Shown: positions 1 to 14,100, numbered from the stretch's first letter. The stretch is 64,000 nt of DNA from Punica granatum (GCF_007655135.1 NC_045129.1:11718001-11782000); one strand, 5' to 3'. Translations and numbers: made by a program. The notes: generated by a model not told the origin, from the letters alone.

Positions 1-114
1 CAACAATCATCACATCTCCAGCAAACATATCAGACAAACAATATACAACACAATCAGTCAATATAACCATAGAGTCTCATTTCCTTGTGACAAGTCAGGA
101 TGTTTAGGCCCTTT

Positions 115-298
115 TTTCTATTCCGCCGAGTCTAGCAGCCATTCGTGCCCCCACTTTCGATTTCGCCGGGTCCAGCGGCCATTCATGCCGCACTTTCTAT
201 TCCGTCAGGTCCAGCGGCCATTCGTGCCCCACTTTCTATTCCGCCATGTCCAGCAACCGTTAAGGCCCCATTTTCTATCACGCCGGGTCCAGCGGCCC
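115..298. repeat. GC-rich minisatellite, about 39-bp unit, five imperfect copies
   Basis: Units start near 115, 155, 195, 234 and 272, each opening with a TTCTAT-type motif and containing CCGGGTCCAGCGGCC or a close variant. The array is clearly richer in GC than the surrounding DNA. Such arrays often lie in the non-coding parts of plant LTR retrotransposons, but no LTR or coding domain is visible here, so the origin is unknown. Confidence 0.75.
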
Positions 299-2594
299 TA
301 AGGTTATAGTTAAACAACAATGCAAGCATAATCCATTGCAACCACGCCAGCTCACCTCATATATCATCATACACAAACACAATCTCAATCACATTACAAT
401 GACAGCATGTTATCACCGCGTATCTCATACACAATTCGCATACACAACCACACTAAATATCTCAAATCGAAATAAATCATAAAATGCAATACCTCTCAAA
501 TCATTTCACACAACATAGCAAGACTGATTCCTTAATCTAACTATCACTATATTCTTCTTAAATAATTTATATAACTATAATACATTATTTTACAAGGGAA
601 TAGGGTACTCACCCAACTTCCAATATAATATTTAAGAAAGACGGGCCTTCAGAATGCGAAGTTCTAATTGCCTCAGCTCCTATAAATCATAAGCATAATA
701 AGAAAACGATTATAAAATATATTCGTTTTCTTCATATATTCCTTATAACAATCAATACCACATTTGAACCCGAAAGAAAGAATTTATCCAGACTTAATTG
801 TCCCTAAAAACCTCGAAACCTAACTGGCTTCAACTGTTATTAATATGCAATAATTAAATTATTCCAGTTAAAAATAATCTTAGGGCAGTAGCTAGCTTTT
901 TCTCAACAAATAACTAACCTTATCTAGCTAATACAAATTAAACAACAATCATTATACTTCATCTACCTCACCAACTCACTGCTAGCTAGCTCCCAACTTC
1001 CTCAAATTTCCACCTCAACTAACCGTCATTCTAAAACTCGATTTTTAATCCATTTCATCTAATTCCCTATATTCATTAATTCATTCAAATAATAACGCTC
1101 AAGCAAATGAAAAGTGTTCTTAATTACTTCACAAACACAACTTCAATTTTTAACTTAATAAACTAACTATATAACACTAAAGCTGCAGCTAGCAACAAAG
1201 GAAAACCCAATGCCTCAAAGGTCCTAAAACCCTAAATCAACTATACATCCGAATTATTAACTAAATACTTGAACAGATTTATTTATTTTTTTACTTCATA
1301 GACCACAGAAACAATTAAGTAAAATGAAGATCTCACCAAACGAAAGAAAACAAGAATTCAGCTATCTACATACCCCAACTCTGTCAATATCCAACCGAAA
1401 TGCAATACCCACTCTTACTTGTAAGATGACTTCTATCTCTGTAGTTCTCTCTCCCTCACTGTTTTCCATCTCAATAAGACTAAAAAAAAAATACTCCCAG
1501 GAAAAGTCCATTGCCAATCTCTACTATGCTTCTATAAGAATACAAATGATAAGAATGAAACTTCCCCTTCCTTCCAGTAATCTATTTACAGTACTTTGTC
1601 TCAAACAAATCAAAAAAATGCTTCTTGCAATAACCAACCAAATTAATATCTAACTCACAAATTTCAGCATCATCACTGTGGCCTAGCTTGGTTCACTGAA
1701 CGTTCAAATATACTAGTCCAAGTTACTTCATCAATTTCTCTAATTTACTCATCCAACTAACTTGTTTCTAAATCCATAGCAATGACACAATCAATTAAAT
1801 TAAGGCTCAATCAAGAAAAAATCGGCGACATACCTAAGCTAGCCCCGTAACAAACTCAACCCAGAATGCAAGCTTGGAGAAAGACGAATTCGAACAGAGA
1901 GAAGAGAAGGGTCACTGACAGAGATGGGGCAGAGGACAACGTAAGACCATCGCCATCACCCTCACCGTCATCGTCCCTTTGATCTCCTTTCTTCCCGAAG
2001 CTCCATCTTGAGCTCTCTGTTCCTCTATTTCTCGCTCTCTCTCTCTCTCTCTCTCTCTTTCTCCCTCTGTTCTTCGATTTCTTCAGCTAACCGAGAACAA
2101 AGAAGAAAATAAAAATGAAATACTAAAGTAAAGAAAGAAGTCAATGGCGTTGGCAAAATTGGTGCTTAGTGGAAAATTTTTGGGCCACGTGGGGGCCATG
2201 CCAATTTCCTTTCTTTTTTTTTTAATTGTGTAATGCTCAGCCACATAAATATGTGGTATCTAATATACATATATAAGAGTAGCTACGTATGTATATATAT
2301 ATATATTCATGTTTAGTAAAATCAATACCGGATCTCACAATCTCGGACGTGAATTAATTCCTAATCATGTGATGAAACTTTGCCTGAACAAAGTTGGCCA
2401 TGAGTATGTTTAATTAGGATCCTAAACCCACTCAAGTCAATGCTTTGAAAGTGTCGAAATGATATGTGGAAAATTATATCTGCTAAACCAACCCCAACAT
2501 GGGTTACGTCATGTCTTTCGTCCATCCGTAGACTAAAACCATATTGACAAAACGAGGAAAAAAAGTTTCATTCTAGATGCAGCAAACTTGAGTT
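299..2594. other. AT-rich intergenic DNA, no gene recognised
   Basis: The longest ATG-initiated open frame (1324-1653, 109 codons) is low-complexity and resembles no family I know. A (CT)n tract lies at about 2035-2062. I see no transposon ends. The last few hundred bases are the upstream region of the methyltransferase gene. Confidence 0.6.
2035..2062. repeat. (CT)n microsatellite
   Basis: About 12 CT dinucleotides in a wider pyrimidine-rich stretch, seen directly. Confidence 0.85.
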
Positions 2595-2601
2595 TATATA
2601 A
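2595..2601 (+). promoter_or_regulatory. Candidate TATA box of the methyltransferase gene
   Basis: TATATAA lies 88 bp upstream of the ATG at 2689, a usual spacing for a plant core promoter with a short leader. The assignment rests on motif and distance only. Confidence 0.5.
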
Positions 2602-2688
2602 ATGAGAGGGTCAAGCTCTATGTCGTGTACGAACCTCTACCCAGCAAGACGATCGATTCTCAACAGCGAAGGGGAGTGAGAGAAGGTC

Positions 2689-3704
2689 ATGGCAGGTAAT
2701 TTGTCCGATAAGCAAGCAGAAGTGTACGCCAAGACGAGACCGACTTACCCTAGGGAGCTGTATGAGAAGCTAGCTGCTCTCACCCCTGGGCACGCCTTGG
2801 CTTGGGATGTCGGCACGGGCAACGGCCAGGCAGCGATCGGAGTAAGTGTCTATCTCTTATTTCAGTCTCTTCTGTTATGGAATTGGGCCTCAGCAGTCGG
2901 TTCCATCTCACAGGACGTATGTCGTTTATGCGTGTCATCCGATATGTTCCAATGGATATCAGTAGATAACGTAGATGTGAAAGAGCAATTAAAAATTTGC
3001 AGCTAGCTAGACTGAATTCCTTTTTGGCCCGATGTGGTCCAATTGGTTTTTGGGCTCTTGATCACATACAGGTAGCTCAACACTACGAGCGAGTGATCGC
3101 GACAGACGTGAGCGAATCCCAGCTGAAGCATGCGATGCCACACCCACGAGTTCAATACATTCACACACCCCTGTCCCTCTCCGACGAAGAACTAGTGACA
3201 ATGTTAGGGGGCAAGAACTCAATCGACTTGATCACAGTGGCTCAAGCCGTTCATTGGTTCGACCTCCCGAAGTTCTACTCCCTCGTGGACCGGCTTCTGC
3301 GCAAGCCAGGAGGCCTAGTGGCTGTCTGGGCCTACCAGGGGTTCAAAGTGAGCCCAACCTTCGATCCAATCCTAAAACGATTTATCGACACGGTTATGCC
3401 TTATTGCAACCCGAATTCTCAATACGTGTTCAACCAGTACAAGACGCTCCCATTTCCTTTCGAGAGCGTGGGTCTGGGCTCTGAGGGGAACCCATATATG
3501 ATGGAGCTGCACAAGGAGATCTCGTTCAATGGGCTCGTGCAGTTACTGAAGTCGGTGCCAGCGGTCACCACAGCAAAAGAACATGGCATTGATCTGTTGT
3601 CCAAGGAGGTCATGGAGGAGTTCGAGCGGGATTGGGGCGGACCCACGCTAGTGAAGTCCGTCGTGTGTGAGATTTTTATGCTAACGGGAAGAGCGAGGAT
3701 GTAA
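2689..3704 (+). CDS. SAM-dependent methyltransferase (Methyltransf_11 type), 2 exons
   Basis: Exon 1 is 2689-2841 and exon 2 is 3072-3704, with GT (A|GTAAGT) and AG (ACAG|GTAGCT) ends and an intron of 230 bp. The joined frame is 261 aa. Residues 40-49 hold class-I methyltransferase motif I, WDVGTGNGQA, which binds S-adenosylmethionine; an acidic residue ends the second strand in VIATDVSESQL, and AQAVHWFDLPKFY is the post-motif region typical of this family. It matches plant proteins annotated as putative methyltransferases similar to yeast/Dictyostelium small-molecule methyltransferases (Arabidopsis At2g41380/At3g54150 group). No signal peptide or membrane segment is seen, so it is probably cytosolic. 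The substrate is unknown. The gene stands alone, with a probable Helitron starting 130 bp after its stop codon. Confidence 0.9.
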
Positions 3705-3932
3705 CTCCATCGCGATGGTGGGGAAGGGCCACAAGTTCCATCATGCTCCTATGCTTCAATATTTAGTTGTACTCGGGATGCTTTCTTCTACGAAGCTATC
3801 TTAATGAGTATAACAATGATGTCAATATCTATAGCTCTCTATACTATATATAAAAGCATGAGGTGTTTCTTCAATTTTTATTATTCCAAAAATAACCATG
3901 TACCTTTGTGATTTTCCGTTACACCCTTTCGA

Positions 3933-5040
3933 CACTACTAAAAATACCGGGGTTACCGAGGGAATTACTGAGGGATTGTGTCCCATGGTAATTGCCGAGG
4001 GAAAATTCCCTCGGTAAAATAAAAAAATTTAAAGAAATAATTTTTCTAAAAATAAATTACTGAGGGATTACGAGGGATTTTTTTCTCGGTAAAATTAAAA
4101 AATTATTTTTTATAATAATTTATCAAGGGATTTTTCCAGAGTAAAATTTAAAAAATTATTTTTTAAAAATAATTTACTGAGGGAAAAATTCTTTGGTAAT
4201 ATTACCGAGGGATTTACCAAGGAAAAATCCCTGGGTAAATTAAAAAGTATCAATTTTTTAATAAAAATTTTAAAAATAAATATCAAATGAGAAAATTAAT
4301 ATTTATTTTACAATATTAATTGTAGAGATATATATCACATATAAATTATAATTCTTGTAGAGAATATTATATTGTAAGTTAAATATAAAATTAATCTAAT
4401 TTAGGATTGAAAGTGTTAAATATTTATAGTAAATATGAAATTAATTAATTTGAATATTTAAAATTTGATTTTTTGAAAAAATATATATAGATATAAGTAT
4501 ATAAATATAATGTTTACGCTCAGAGCGCGAGTCATAAATAGATGCATTTTGTAGTTAGTTACCATTTTAATATTGTACATAAAAAGTAAAAAAAAAAAGA
4601 GAGAGAATGAATGAAATAAATAGTATTAGATATAAAATCTCAAAATAAATAGTAGTGGAAATAATGTTCCAATTCGTAAGGAAGAGTATATAAAAATCTC
4701 GATTATGTTATACTAAAATCCATTCAGATCGGTCAAATAAACTATGTGATTATTTTCAATTAAATATCGCGTACATTATATAGGTAAATAATGTTGAATT
4801 TATTATTAAATGTATATATTATAAATGCAAATTTGTTAATATTACCAGTTTTTGGTATTTTAAAAATGAAAATATAAAGACAAGTAATACAAATAAAATT
4901 AAGCGTAGAGAAATGACAAGAACAATGCATGTAGCTCAAGGTTAAGGAGATGGCATGAGGGGTGGGCAGATGGGGTTGGACCCTCGGTAAATCCGTCGGA
5001 ATTTTTTTTTTTTGGGATAATTCCGGTATTTTTAGTAGTG
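3933..5040. mobile_element. Non-autonomous CACTA (En/Spm-type) element, 1.1 kb
   Basis: Perfect 18-bp terminal inverted repeats, CACTACTAAAAATACCGG, lie at 3933-3950 and (inverted) at 5023-5040. The subterminal DNA is packed with copies of a TTACCGAGGGA motif in both orientations, as is usual for CACTA elements. The 3-bp flanks are CGA on the left and CAA on the right, an imperfect target duplication. There is no transposase frame. It sits inside the Helitron. Confidence 0.85.
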
Positions 5041-6866
5041 CAAGTTTGTTACTTTGGGTCGCAATTGCTTTCATAATGTTTATATTCATTATTCTAAAAA
5101 TACCCTGTACCATTATGACTGATTTTTGACATTTTTCACTTCACATCCATCTCAATCGAGTTAGTCCTTCTCGCATGTAAGTTTGTCCCATTTTTTCATA
5201 TCGATTTATAATTTCAAAACTTTGTTGTACCATATGTTTGTTACCCAATAATTTCACACAGTCTTTGTCTAGCTCCTGCAGTCTTTCACGTTTTCAATGG
5301 CGAAAATAAAATGAGGTGTTCCTTTAATTTTTCTTCCCAATAATGATATTACAAATTTGCCCATTTACATAATTAACAAAACCAAATTAATTCTTGAAAT
5401 CATCATGCCTTTTGGTAAATGTCCTTCATTCAAACAATTCAAGCGAAACAAATTTTCAAACAACACTTCAAGAGGCCCTTGCTTCCCCTAAGGCTAAAAG
5501 AAATTCATACATCAAGTAAGTTTTTATTTTTATTATAAAATTATATCTTCTTTAATATAAAAAAAATTACAAAAATTTGACTGAAAAAATAAAGAGAAAC
5601 CTATAATTTAAATAAGAATGTAAATTTAATAGTTAAATTAGTATAGATAAATTTAATCATCAAATACTATTTCATATTTGGTTAAATTTGATTTCCTGAT
5701 GAAATGATATGAATGCTAAATGGGTGTGATTATTCAAAGAGTAGCATTTCTTTCTGGTATGTATACCTTCCGATTTTCAAATAGACATATGAAGAATCAT
5801 TTGAACTCGCTTCTCCCTCTGAATTTTTTCTCTTAAATTAGTTCATTAAGAAGTCTCAAAAGAGTCTCAACGTTATTGCCCGAAAATCTCAATGGTCGTG
5901 TTCTTATATTTCAAAAGGTATGTCACCTCTTATAAGATATCCATTCCCTTATAATTTGTAGATGCTTTATAGGTTTTTAATAGGTAATCATTTATATCTT
6001 GTTCTTCATAGATTTTACTCTCTTTTTTAAGAATATCATAAATTTCCCTCTATATTTCTAAATATTATTTGATTGTCTCTTGTCATTTTCTTTTAAATTT
6101 TTTTCTTCATACTCTTGGTCATATTTTCATAGACAGTAGGAAATTGAGCGGTGGAGGCCTTTGACAGACAACCACCACTACGCACGACCTTGTTAGGAAC
6201 AGCAGTTACCTCCGACGAACCACCACCGACCGATCTGCATTTCTCTTTCGTTTGTTGATCCCGTAAGTCTCCTCTTTATGTGTGTATATGTAATTGTTCT
6301 AATTTTTTAGAATTTACAGATTTTAGATTTAACTTTTGAAATATAAAAATATTCAAATTATTGGAAAGGCCTTATCTAAATATTAACAAATATTTATGTC
6401 CTATTTATACAAAAATAAACGTTTTGGTCTGAAAAAGAAAAGGCTTAAATTTTTTTTTTCTTTGGTGCTTATCCCAAATGAAAATTGAGAAAAATTGAAA
6501 TTATATACACATAAAAGAATATTAGAAATAATTATTCATTACCTTCAAGATATTTTTTTTTACAAAGTATTATAATTATAAACAACAAGATTTTTGCTTG
6601 CACTACAGGCGACTTGGTTATCAAGACTCGCTCTTGCGTGAACCAATGTAATTGTTTTGATTACTATTTTAATTTTTTTGCAAAAATATAATTATATTTA
6701 ATACCTTTATAACATATATCAAATAACATAGATTATCAAATATTTTTATGATTTTAATATTAAATCATAAAATTAATTAAAGAAAGGACTTGCTAAAAGA
6801 AACGGGAGAGATGGGAGAGAGAGGAGAGACAAAGAAAGAGAGAGAAGAAAGGAAAACTGAAATAAT

Positions 6867-6950
6867 TGTTAGTTAATCGAGATATGGATTGACTAAATCA
6901 CTTTTTAATGTTAGTTAATCGAGATATGGATTGACTAAATCACTTTTTAA
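6867..6950. repeat. Exact 42-bp tandem duplication
   Basis: Positions 6867-6908 and 6909-6950 are the same 42 bases, beginning TGTTAGTTAATCGAGATATG. The identity suggests a recent duplication inside the Helitron body. Confidence 0.9.
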
Positions 6951-7696
6951 TTAACTTCCAATAGTTTAGGGCTTTTTATTTAATTATACTATATAATTTT
7001 AAATTTTTTGGGAAAAGGAAAGTCGCACCAATTACTTTCTTTCCCCATTATAATAATATCGATTAGACGATATTTTTTTTTTGGTTATTTTGCTTTTCTC
7101 TCATTTTCATTTAACATTATTCACTTATTTTGCTCTTTATTATCATGATTTCTGCTAAGGATTTTTTTGTAGTATTTTAACATTTACTACATGTGCAATA
7201 CAACAGGAATATTAAATTACTAATACACTTAAAACGAATGTTTATTACAATTTCTTTCCTGTTAAACATTAGAATTGAAAATTTATCCTTCTTTTGTTTC
7301 GATTAACTACTTCAAAAGTCTAACAAATATATAACGGTCTGGTGATATGCAATATTAAAAGATTATACCTTGACTTCTTATATTAACCATAACTTTACAA
7401 GGTAAATCGACTTAATTTTGGCAAAAAAATTGAATTAATTACTAATAATTTTTTATTATCAATTATGTTTTGTTACAACAAAAAATTATAAATGTACATT
7501 AATGATATTAAGTAATTCATATTTGATTTGATATCTTTAAACCAATCAATAAGATTATTAATGATGTTATATAAGTAATTATATATTATTCGAATGAAAT
7601 TCAATTTTTTTAATATATTCTAACATTTTATAAGTATTATATCTGATCACTTAATCGAGAAACCTTTCACGTGCAACGCACCTATAGATTCACTAG

Positions 7697-8193
7697 TAAT
7701 AAGAAAAAGCTGCAAAGAGGACTAGTTCAAGGCAAAATCAGAAAACAGGACGGAGAGAGCACTGGCGCCCTCCCCTAACTATGTCATGCTTAGTTCGAAA
7801 ATGAAAAGGGTTTACAATATGAAATTGGATCATATGATCCAGTTCGGTTCAATACGATTATATTTCATGTACATCTCACCAAACATGAAATTACAGAACT
7901 GCAGCACGTCGCAGTTGCTTATCCTTCGCCTGAGCTTCCACTCTTCGGAAGAACTCTAAAGACAGTCTGAAGATACAGAGGAAACTGTCTAATGAAAGCT
8001 TTAATAGGTGCTTTACTGATATTCTTTCATTGGGATTGAAGTTCGGATAAATCAGCTTGACTTTGGTGCAAAGAAAGGTCTCATGGGATGTCGCTGCACT
8101 CGGACTGAAGACACCAAGAAGTTTAGCACCACCTCCAGTGTTTGGCGACGCCAGGAGAGAAGATAAGCAACCATGATTTTGTTGTGTGAGTCA
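7697..8193 (-). other. Probable 3' UTR and downstream flank of TOP3A
   Basis: There is no coding frame of interest. Base composition is less AT-rich than the Helitron to its left. It directly follows the TOP3A stop codon on the minus strand, so part of it should be transcribed as the 3' UTR. The polyadenylation site is not certain. Confidence 0.5.
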
Positions 8194-11100
8194 TCAGGCA
8201 TTACGATTCGGGCATGCATTTGCAAAATGGGAGGGGTCTCCACAGGCATAACACCTCCCAGTAATGGCATCACCAGTCACAGAAACGAAAGTACTACCAT
8301 GGCTCCCGGCATGGGAACCCCTGCCACGGGTCCCGCCGTGGGAACCCCTGCCTCGGCCCGATGTGCCACTGGAATTTCGTCTTCCTCCAGTTGCACTGTC
8401 AAGGTTATCTTCCCATCTGCATTGTAAACATATTGGGGGGGGGGGGGGGGGGGGTTTGAAAAACCTCTTGAATTTTAGGACAATTAAGTTTTCTTATTAA
8501 TCTGTTTCCAAGTTTGAGATATGTTCCATTCAATGGCTCATTTACTTCTTCATTTCCACAATATGTTAAACATTAGCTTGTAATAAGTTTTGAATGATGG
8601 AAGATAATTAATCCCGGCTATCTGCGTCCTCCCTCATTCCCAAGTTCCCTCTGCATAGTCCTAAAATCTTTTAATCCTAAAGTCCTATAAACCACCTTCC
8701 TCTAGGTTGCTTGCTAGGTATTCCCAACCCTTTTCCCGAACTACTTCCCTGTCTTCTCTCTGACCTCATCCTATGCTTGCTGTCCTGCCTTATCGTACCC
8801 GGAAAGTTTTATGCGGTGAAACAAAGAATGGACAGTTTCGATTTTATTATTTGCAATTTCTACTTGTAGATGCAGCTGCGTGACATTTTATTCCCTCGAC
8901 CAGAAAATAAACACTAAGGAGTGAAAAACAAAACAAGTACTGTAGATTCACTGTAAATAAATGCAGTTTGATGGGAAAATTAGATACGTACACGAAGAAG
9001 TTGCATTCCGGTGATTGACAAGAGTAAAATTTTCTCCCTCTGTTAGTGGCAGTATTCGCAGTTCTTAAAGCACATAATGCTCCACATGTGCTGCATGGAA
9101 TTGAAGTTTCACCTGCACATTTACAAGCATGATATTACCATTCATTAATCAGCTTTTTCAAGCAGGGAAGAAATACAATGATCAGTTTGCTCAATATCCA
9201 ATTGTCCGAGCAGAATTAGCAATTCTTGGCGCAGAATGCAGTGCACCACTCTCTAACTTGATAAAAAATTTCATTCATCGAACACCAACATGCTATACAA
9301 TGAATCCATATACATGTATTCCGTGCTTTCAATGGAAAGACGGGAAGAGTTCTTCCAGGAATTACCATTTTGTGGGGTCGTTCTGCGAGTCCGAGAATTT
9401 GATGTGCCCGAAACCTGTGAGGGGCAATCGCCAACAGAATGCCCTATCTGCCTGCAGTTTGTGCACACTTGTGTCCTAGTGGTACTTCTTTGGGCGGCAC
9501 TTGGCAATGGTGTGGACCCTTGCCCTCTTGCTGTACCATGTACAATTCATTTGTAAGTCGTCTAGATTGAAAATTTGAGCATTCTGTGGAGATCTATAAA
9601 GTACCAGCATGGAACATACATTTTCAACTTAATCAATGAAAGTCGCATGAATTAAGGGTGCAAAATTTCCCATTTTAAGATAAGAAATGGAAAAATAAAT
9701 ATATATATATAGCTATAACTTTAAGGATGAAAATTGGTACGCCAAAATGATAATAACATTGACAATATGATTTACTCAATACATTTTACACCAAGACAAA
9801 TTCTTATAATGGAAGAATCCTTAGAAACCTGGCATCCGAGACCCAGTTCCACAAATTTCTATCAACTGCCGGAGAATGTCATCGCACCCACCGATGCAAC
9901 CTGCCAAGAATTGACTAAAATTTTATAATGAAGCCCACAATAGAATTCCAATGCAGCATTCTGAATCACATGCTTCGCCACCTAAAAAGAGTTTCAAATT
10001 GCACACTTTTCACTTTAATGCAAATTTAGGCCCTGAACTAGTGCAGCCAAAAGAGAGGACAGCAATTGACAGACTAGAAATACATCCAAGATGTAGTATG
10101 TAAAAAGATGAGATGGAGATGCAGGAATTTACATGAGCAATCTGTTAGTGAGCATTTATTATCTAGTACTTCCAAAGAAAAACAAGAAAAAAATGCATCT
10201 TTAGAAATTTGTGCATTCCATCTTGTTCTCTCTGCAAGTATAAAGGCACAAAATGACTCACGATAACGTTTCTTTGGTTAACCAAGGCTTTTCCACAGAA
10301 GTATAAACACATTCTCATCCACCTTAGAATTAAAGTTCTTGCAAAACATGCAAGATCCCCAAGAAAATTATAGAGAATACATACCTAGGTGGTCAACATT
10401 GTAGTTTGGTGGAATTTCAAGCCGACGAAACTTAAACTGAATCATGTGGACAGGGGGTGGGGTGCAGGATTGGCATACATTAGTGGTCACAGCTGCCTCT
10501 GACAACGACCCAGGAAGCCAAACAACATTTCTACACAACGGATAGCCCAGACAACTGACCATGAAATTACCATCTCTGCTTTGCTTAAGCACCATATTGG
10601 ACTGCTTACAAAGTTGGCACAACCTAACAACTTCTACAGTCGCATGCTGATCATCTCTAACAGGTCTATTGGATCTCTCAAAGAACACAGCCATGGCTTC
10701 AAAAAGTTTTTCTTTATTCAACTTGGCATCTAGAAAGCACGCTTTCATCTGCTGAAGGCATGTTTCCAGAACTTCAGCCTTGCTCTTAGAACCCTCGCTA
10801 ACTGCTCTCATGTCAAACTCCATCATTGATCTTAGGTTCGGTTTCCATAATTTGTAACCCATGTCATCGTATCCCATAACTAGGGCTTCGCCAAGATTAG
10901 TTGGAGAGAAGCGAGTGTTGTGGTCCTTGGTTGCATAAAAGCGATCGAGCAGTTTCTTGATATGATCATGCATTGTCGCATCTGTGCCAATGCCTGCCTG
11001 AGAGAATGCAAATTGTGGAATATAAAAAGAAAAAAAATGTTGGGGTTAAAGCTCACATTGGAGGGAATAAATATCAAACCAGAACTATTAACCCAGATTA

Positions 11101-14100
11101 ATTAGCTCAAATGGAGCATAAATCTTCTCTACCTTGTCCATGCAATTCAGCAAATCAGCCTCACTCAGAAGTGGTGGAGGCCTAGTAACTCCAGAATCAA
11201 GAGTGAGTGTGGTGGGTACAAACTGTAGCAGCAACAAAAGAGAAATGCTCATCAAGGCCTTGCTCAAGGTGAATGGACAATTATTCAACCCATTTAGTGT
11301 GACACATGATATAAGATGCCAAATTCCAACATGAATCCTGGTTCTTGATCTGTTCATTTCCAACTGTTTTTTCTTTTTTCTTTTTTTCCCCTCATTTCCA
11401 TGTTGGCGGGTAATGACAATATGGCCAGTAAACTTATTGTTATGCGCCACCTATTTCTTTGCTGCAAAACAATAGTGTACCTCAATTATATAAGAATTAC
11501 AAAAAATTCAAATGTATTCACCTCCATCTTTCTTAGTTGCTTTTTTAAGAAAGCTACGAGGTTAAAGAAGACTTCAAATACAAATTGGAATATAAAGAAT
11601 AAGCAGCAAGATTGAAAGAAGAAACAAACTTAGGTAGCTTTAAGAGCAAGAATATCCAAGATTTGGCCACTGCCATGCTGAATGGTCTCCAGCTTTTTGA
11701 GAATGGCAAGAAAGGATAAGAATAGATCATATGGTAAAATTTTCAAACATAGTTTATAGACTGAAAATCTTCTTGGTTTTATAGTTGTGGTTGCTGCAGA
11801 GTCGGGAAAGAAAACTGTGCATTGCTTCTTAGAGCAATCTCACATGCTACTTCAATGAAATTGGCATGTCTTATTAATTTAGTATAGCCCTCATGTTGCA
11901 AAGCAAGCTATAGAGAAGAAAGAGATAAGTATGATGATTGCATGCAAAATGAGATCCAATTGCATATAACCATACCTGCTGGCCCGGCAAATATGTTGGA
12001 ATCACTGAACCTCCCCAAGATTCAAATCGATAAACATCTAAATAATTTTTCTGGAAAAAGTAAATAAAGAAGCTATCTCAGTTAATTGCAAACAACATTG
12101 AGACTCCAAAATTCTACAGAAAATGATAATAATAATAAAATGAATCAACTACACCAATTGGTCTAATCTCATGTATACCCAGAACTAGCAAGTTGATATA
12201 ACTTTTCCTTTTGCAGAGGACTAATTAAACAAGTAACATGCATCATGAAGGAGACCTCAATCGTGTGGAGCTAGATCTTCTAACAAGATTAAGAAAAGAT
12301 GCTTTTGAAGATTATATAGGCCCTCATGTTTTGTCCAGTTGACCCTGAACTTCATCAACTCTTTGTCATTTGAGAAAGCAAAATTGCTCCAACAAATAGC
12401 GATAGAATTTGCTTTAAACTGCAATAAAGAGTCTCCATATCCTTGTAATCAATGTTTGTGCAACTTTATAAAAAATGTCAGAACCTAAGATTTCTATTTG
12501 CTATATATATCTGAACAATTTCAAACGTTCTCTTTTTGCTTAAGAATAATATCTCCCACCAGCCCCTGTTTTCCGCTATTTCAGAGGATCTGCTTATCCT
12601 ATGTGATATCCAAACCAGAGGCTGTACAATATTAAATTGTGTCATGTCATGTCACAACAGGATTATGACATCCTCCTCTCATGACTGACAAGTTATGAAT
12701 GCAGCAATCACTTATAATAATTTTTTAAAATTTTTATCCTACAAATTAAATACTTAATTATCCAAAACATATTTTACGATTCAAAAGTTCAATCACCAAA
12801 ATTGAAGATAGGGAAATACAGAGAACTCACAGCTATAATCACTCTTCCTGATGCAGCAAATTGTTCGCCAGCAATATCAATTTCAACTGTAGTTTCTGCT
12901 CCAACAGCTGGTTGGGAAACACACGCTAGAAAATGGCGAACCACCAGTTCATACAATTTCTGCAATGAATACTATAAAGTAAGATACAGAAAGGAAGTGA
13001 ACTGAGTGTGGCATTGTTCAATCATGGACGTATAAGTGCAAAATGAATGAAAAATTGTAAGAGCAGGGCACAGTCAGTTTAGTTATGATGAGAAGATGAA
13101 CAATCCTCTGGTAGCATACTAACATGATGATCTTGGCTCCAATTATTCTCTCCAGCAGAAAACTTTGTTGGATGAATGGGTGGATGAGCCTTATCATCAT
13201 GGCCACCGTTGCTGGGGTTTCTCCAAAGTCCTGAACCAGGTTCTAATAATCGTTGTGCATAAGGCCCCCATACCGGATGCTCCAGTTGCTCTTGAACTAT
13301 CGCCTACACCACATTAAAACCATTACCAAATTACAGATAAGAAGGGGGAAAACAGTCAATATAAGAGATAGAATGTTATGTACAGTAGCTTCTCAGGAAT
13401 ATTTAGTAATACGGCCATAGCTTTAATACTCAATTGCAACATTTCAGATTTTTATTTTAAATTTCTCTAGAGTAAATTTCTACTCCCCATTCATTTCGCA
13501 TCAATTTCAAAACATGGTGCAGAAGCAAAACTGAACAGCAGTGGCTCAAACCATTCTCTTGTGTTACTGTTGTTGCTGTTCTTTCATGATGTTTATGTAA
13601 CATTTTCTAATGAAAAGTTCACAAATTGCAACATCATTCCATCTGTAGGTATAAGTATTGTCAAAACCAGCTATACTGTCTTCCAGCAAGAGCAATAGCT
13701 ACTCACATGCAAATTAGTTCCTGAAGAGAAGTTGTCAGTTTCTGTGCGAGGATAACTAATAAAACCAGCTTGATACAGTTCCTCAGCCACCTGTAGCAAT
13801 TAAAATGAGCAAAAAGAGTATCATGCTAGGAATGTTCATCACATGTTCATGTATCATAAGATCCTACACTAACTATATAAGCTACTTTTCATTACTTACT
13901 AATGGCTAATTGGCATCATCATCAGATGAATCAGCTATACAGCAAGTAAACAATGAAATCAGTAAACTTACTGCTTGATTTGGTTGTATTCTGAGCCCAA
14001 TCAAATATTGGAACACGTCTTTTTCAAGGAAAAAATCTTCGCGTTGAAGAAAAAGTACAAGAAAGTACGGAAATATTTAAGCACCATCACTACAAGTGCT

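Larger units (their letters stand above)
3836..7696 (+). mobile_element. Candidate non-autonomous Helitron, 3.9 kb
   Basis: The left end starts TCTCTATACTATATATAAAA, the TC + A/T-rich start typical of plant Helitrons. The right end is CTAG followed by T, preceded 11 nt upstream by a short hairpin (GTGC-AAC-GCAC within CACGTGCAACGCACC). The expected A before the left TC is not present (a C is there), so the left boundary may be a base or more off. No Rep/helicase frame is seen, so it would depend on another element. It carries a nested CACTA element and a 42-bp tandem duplication. It lies between the 3' ends of the methyltransferase and TOP3A. Confidence 0.6.
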
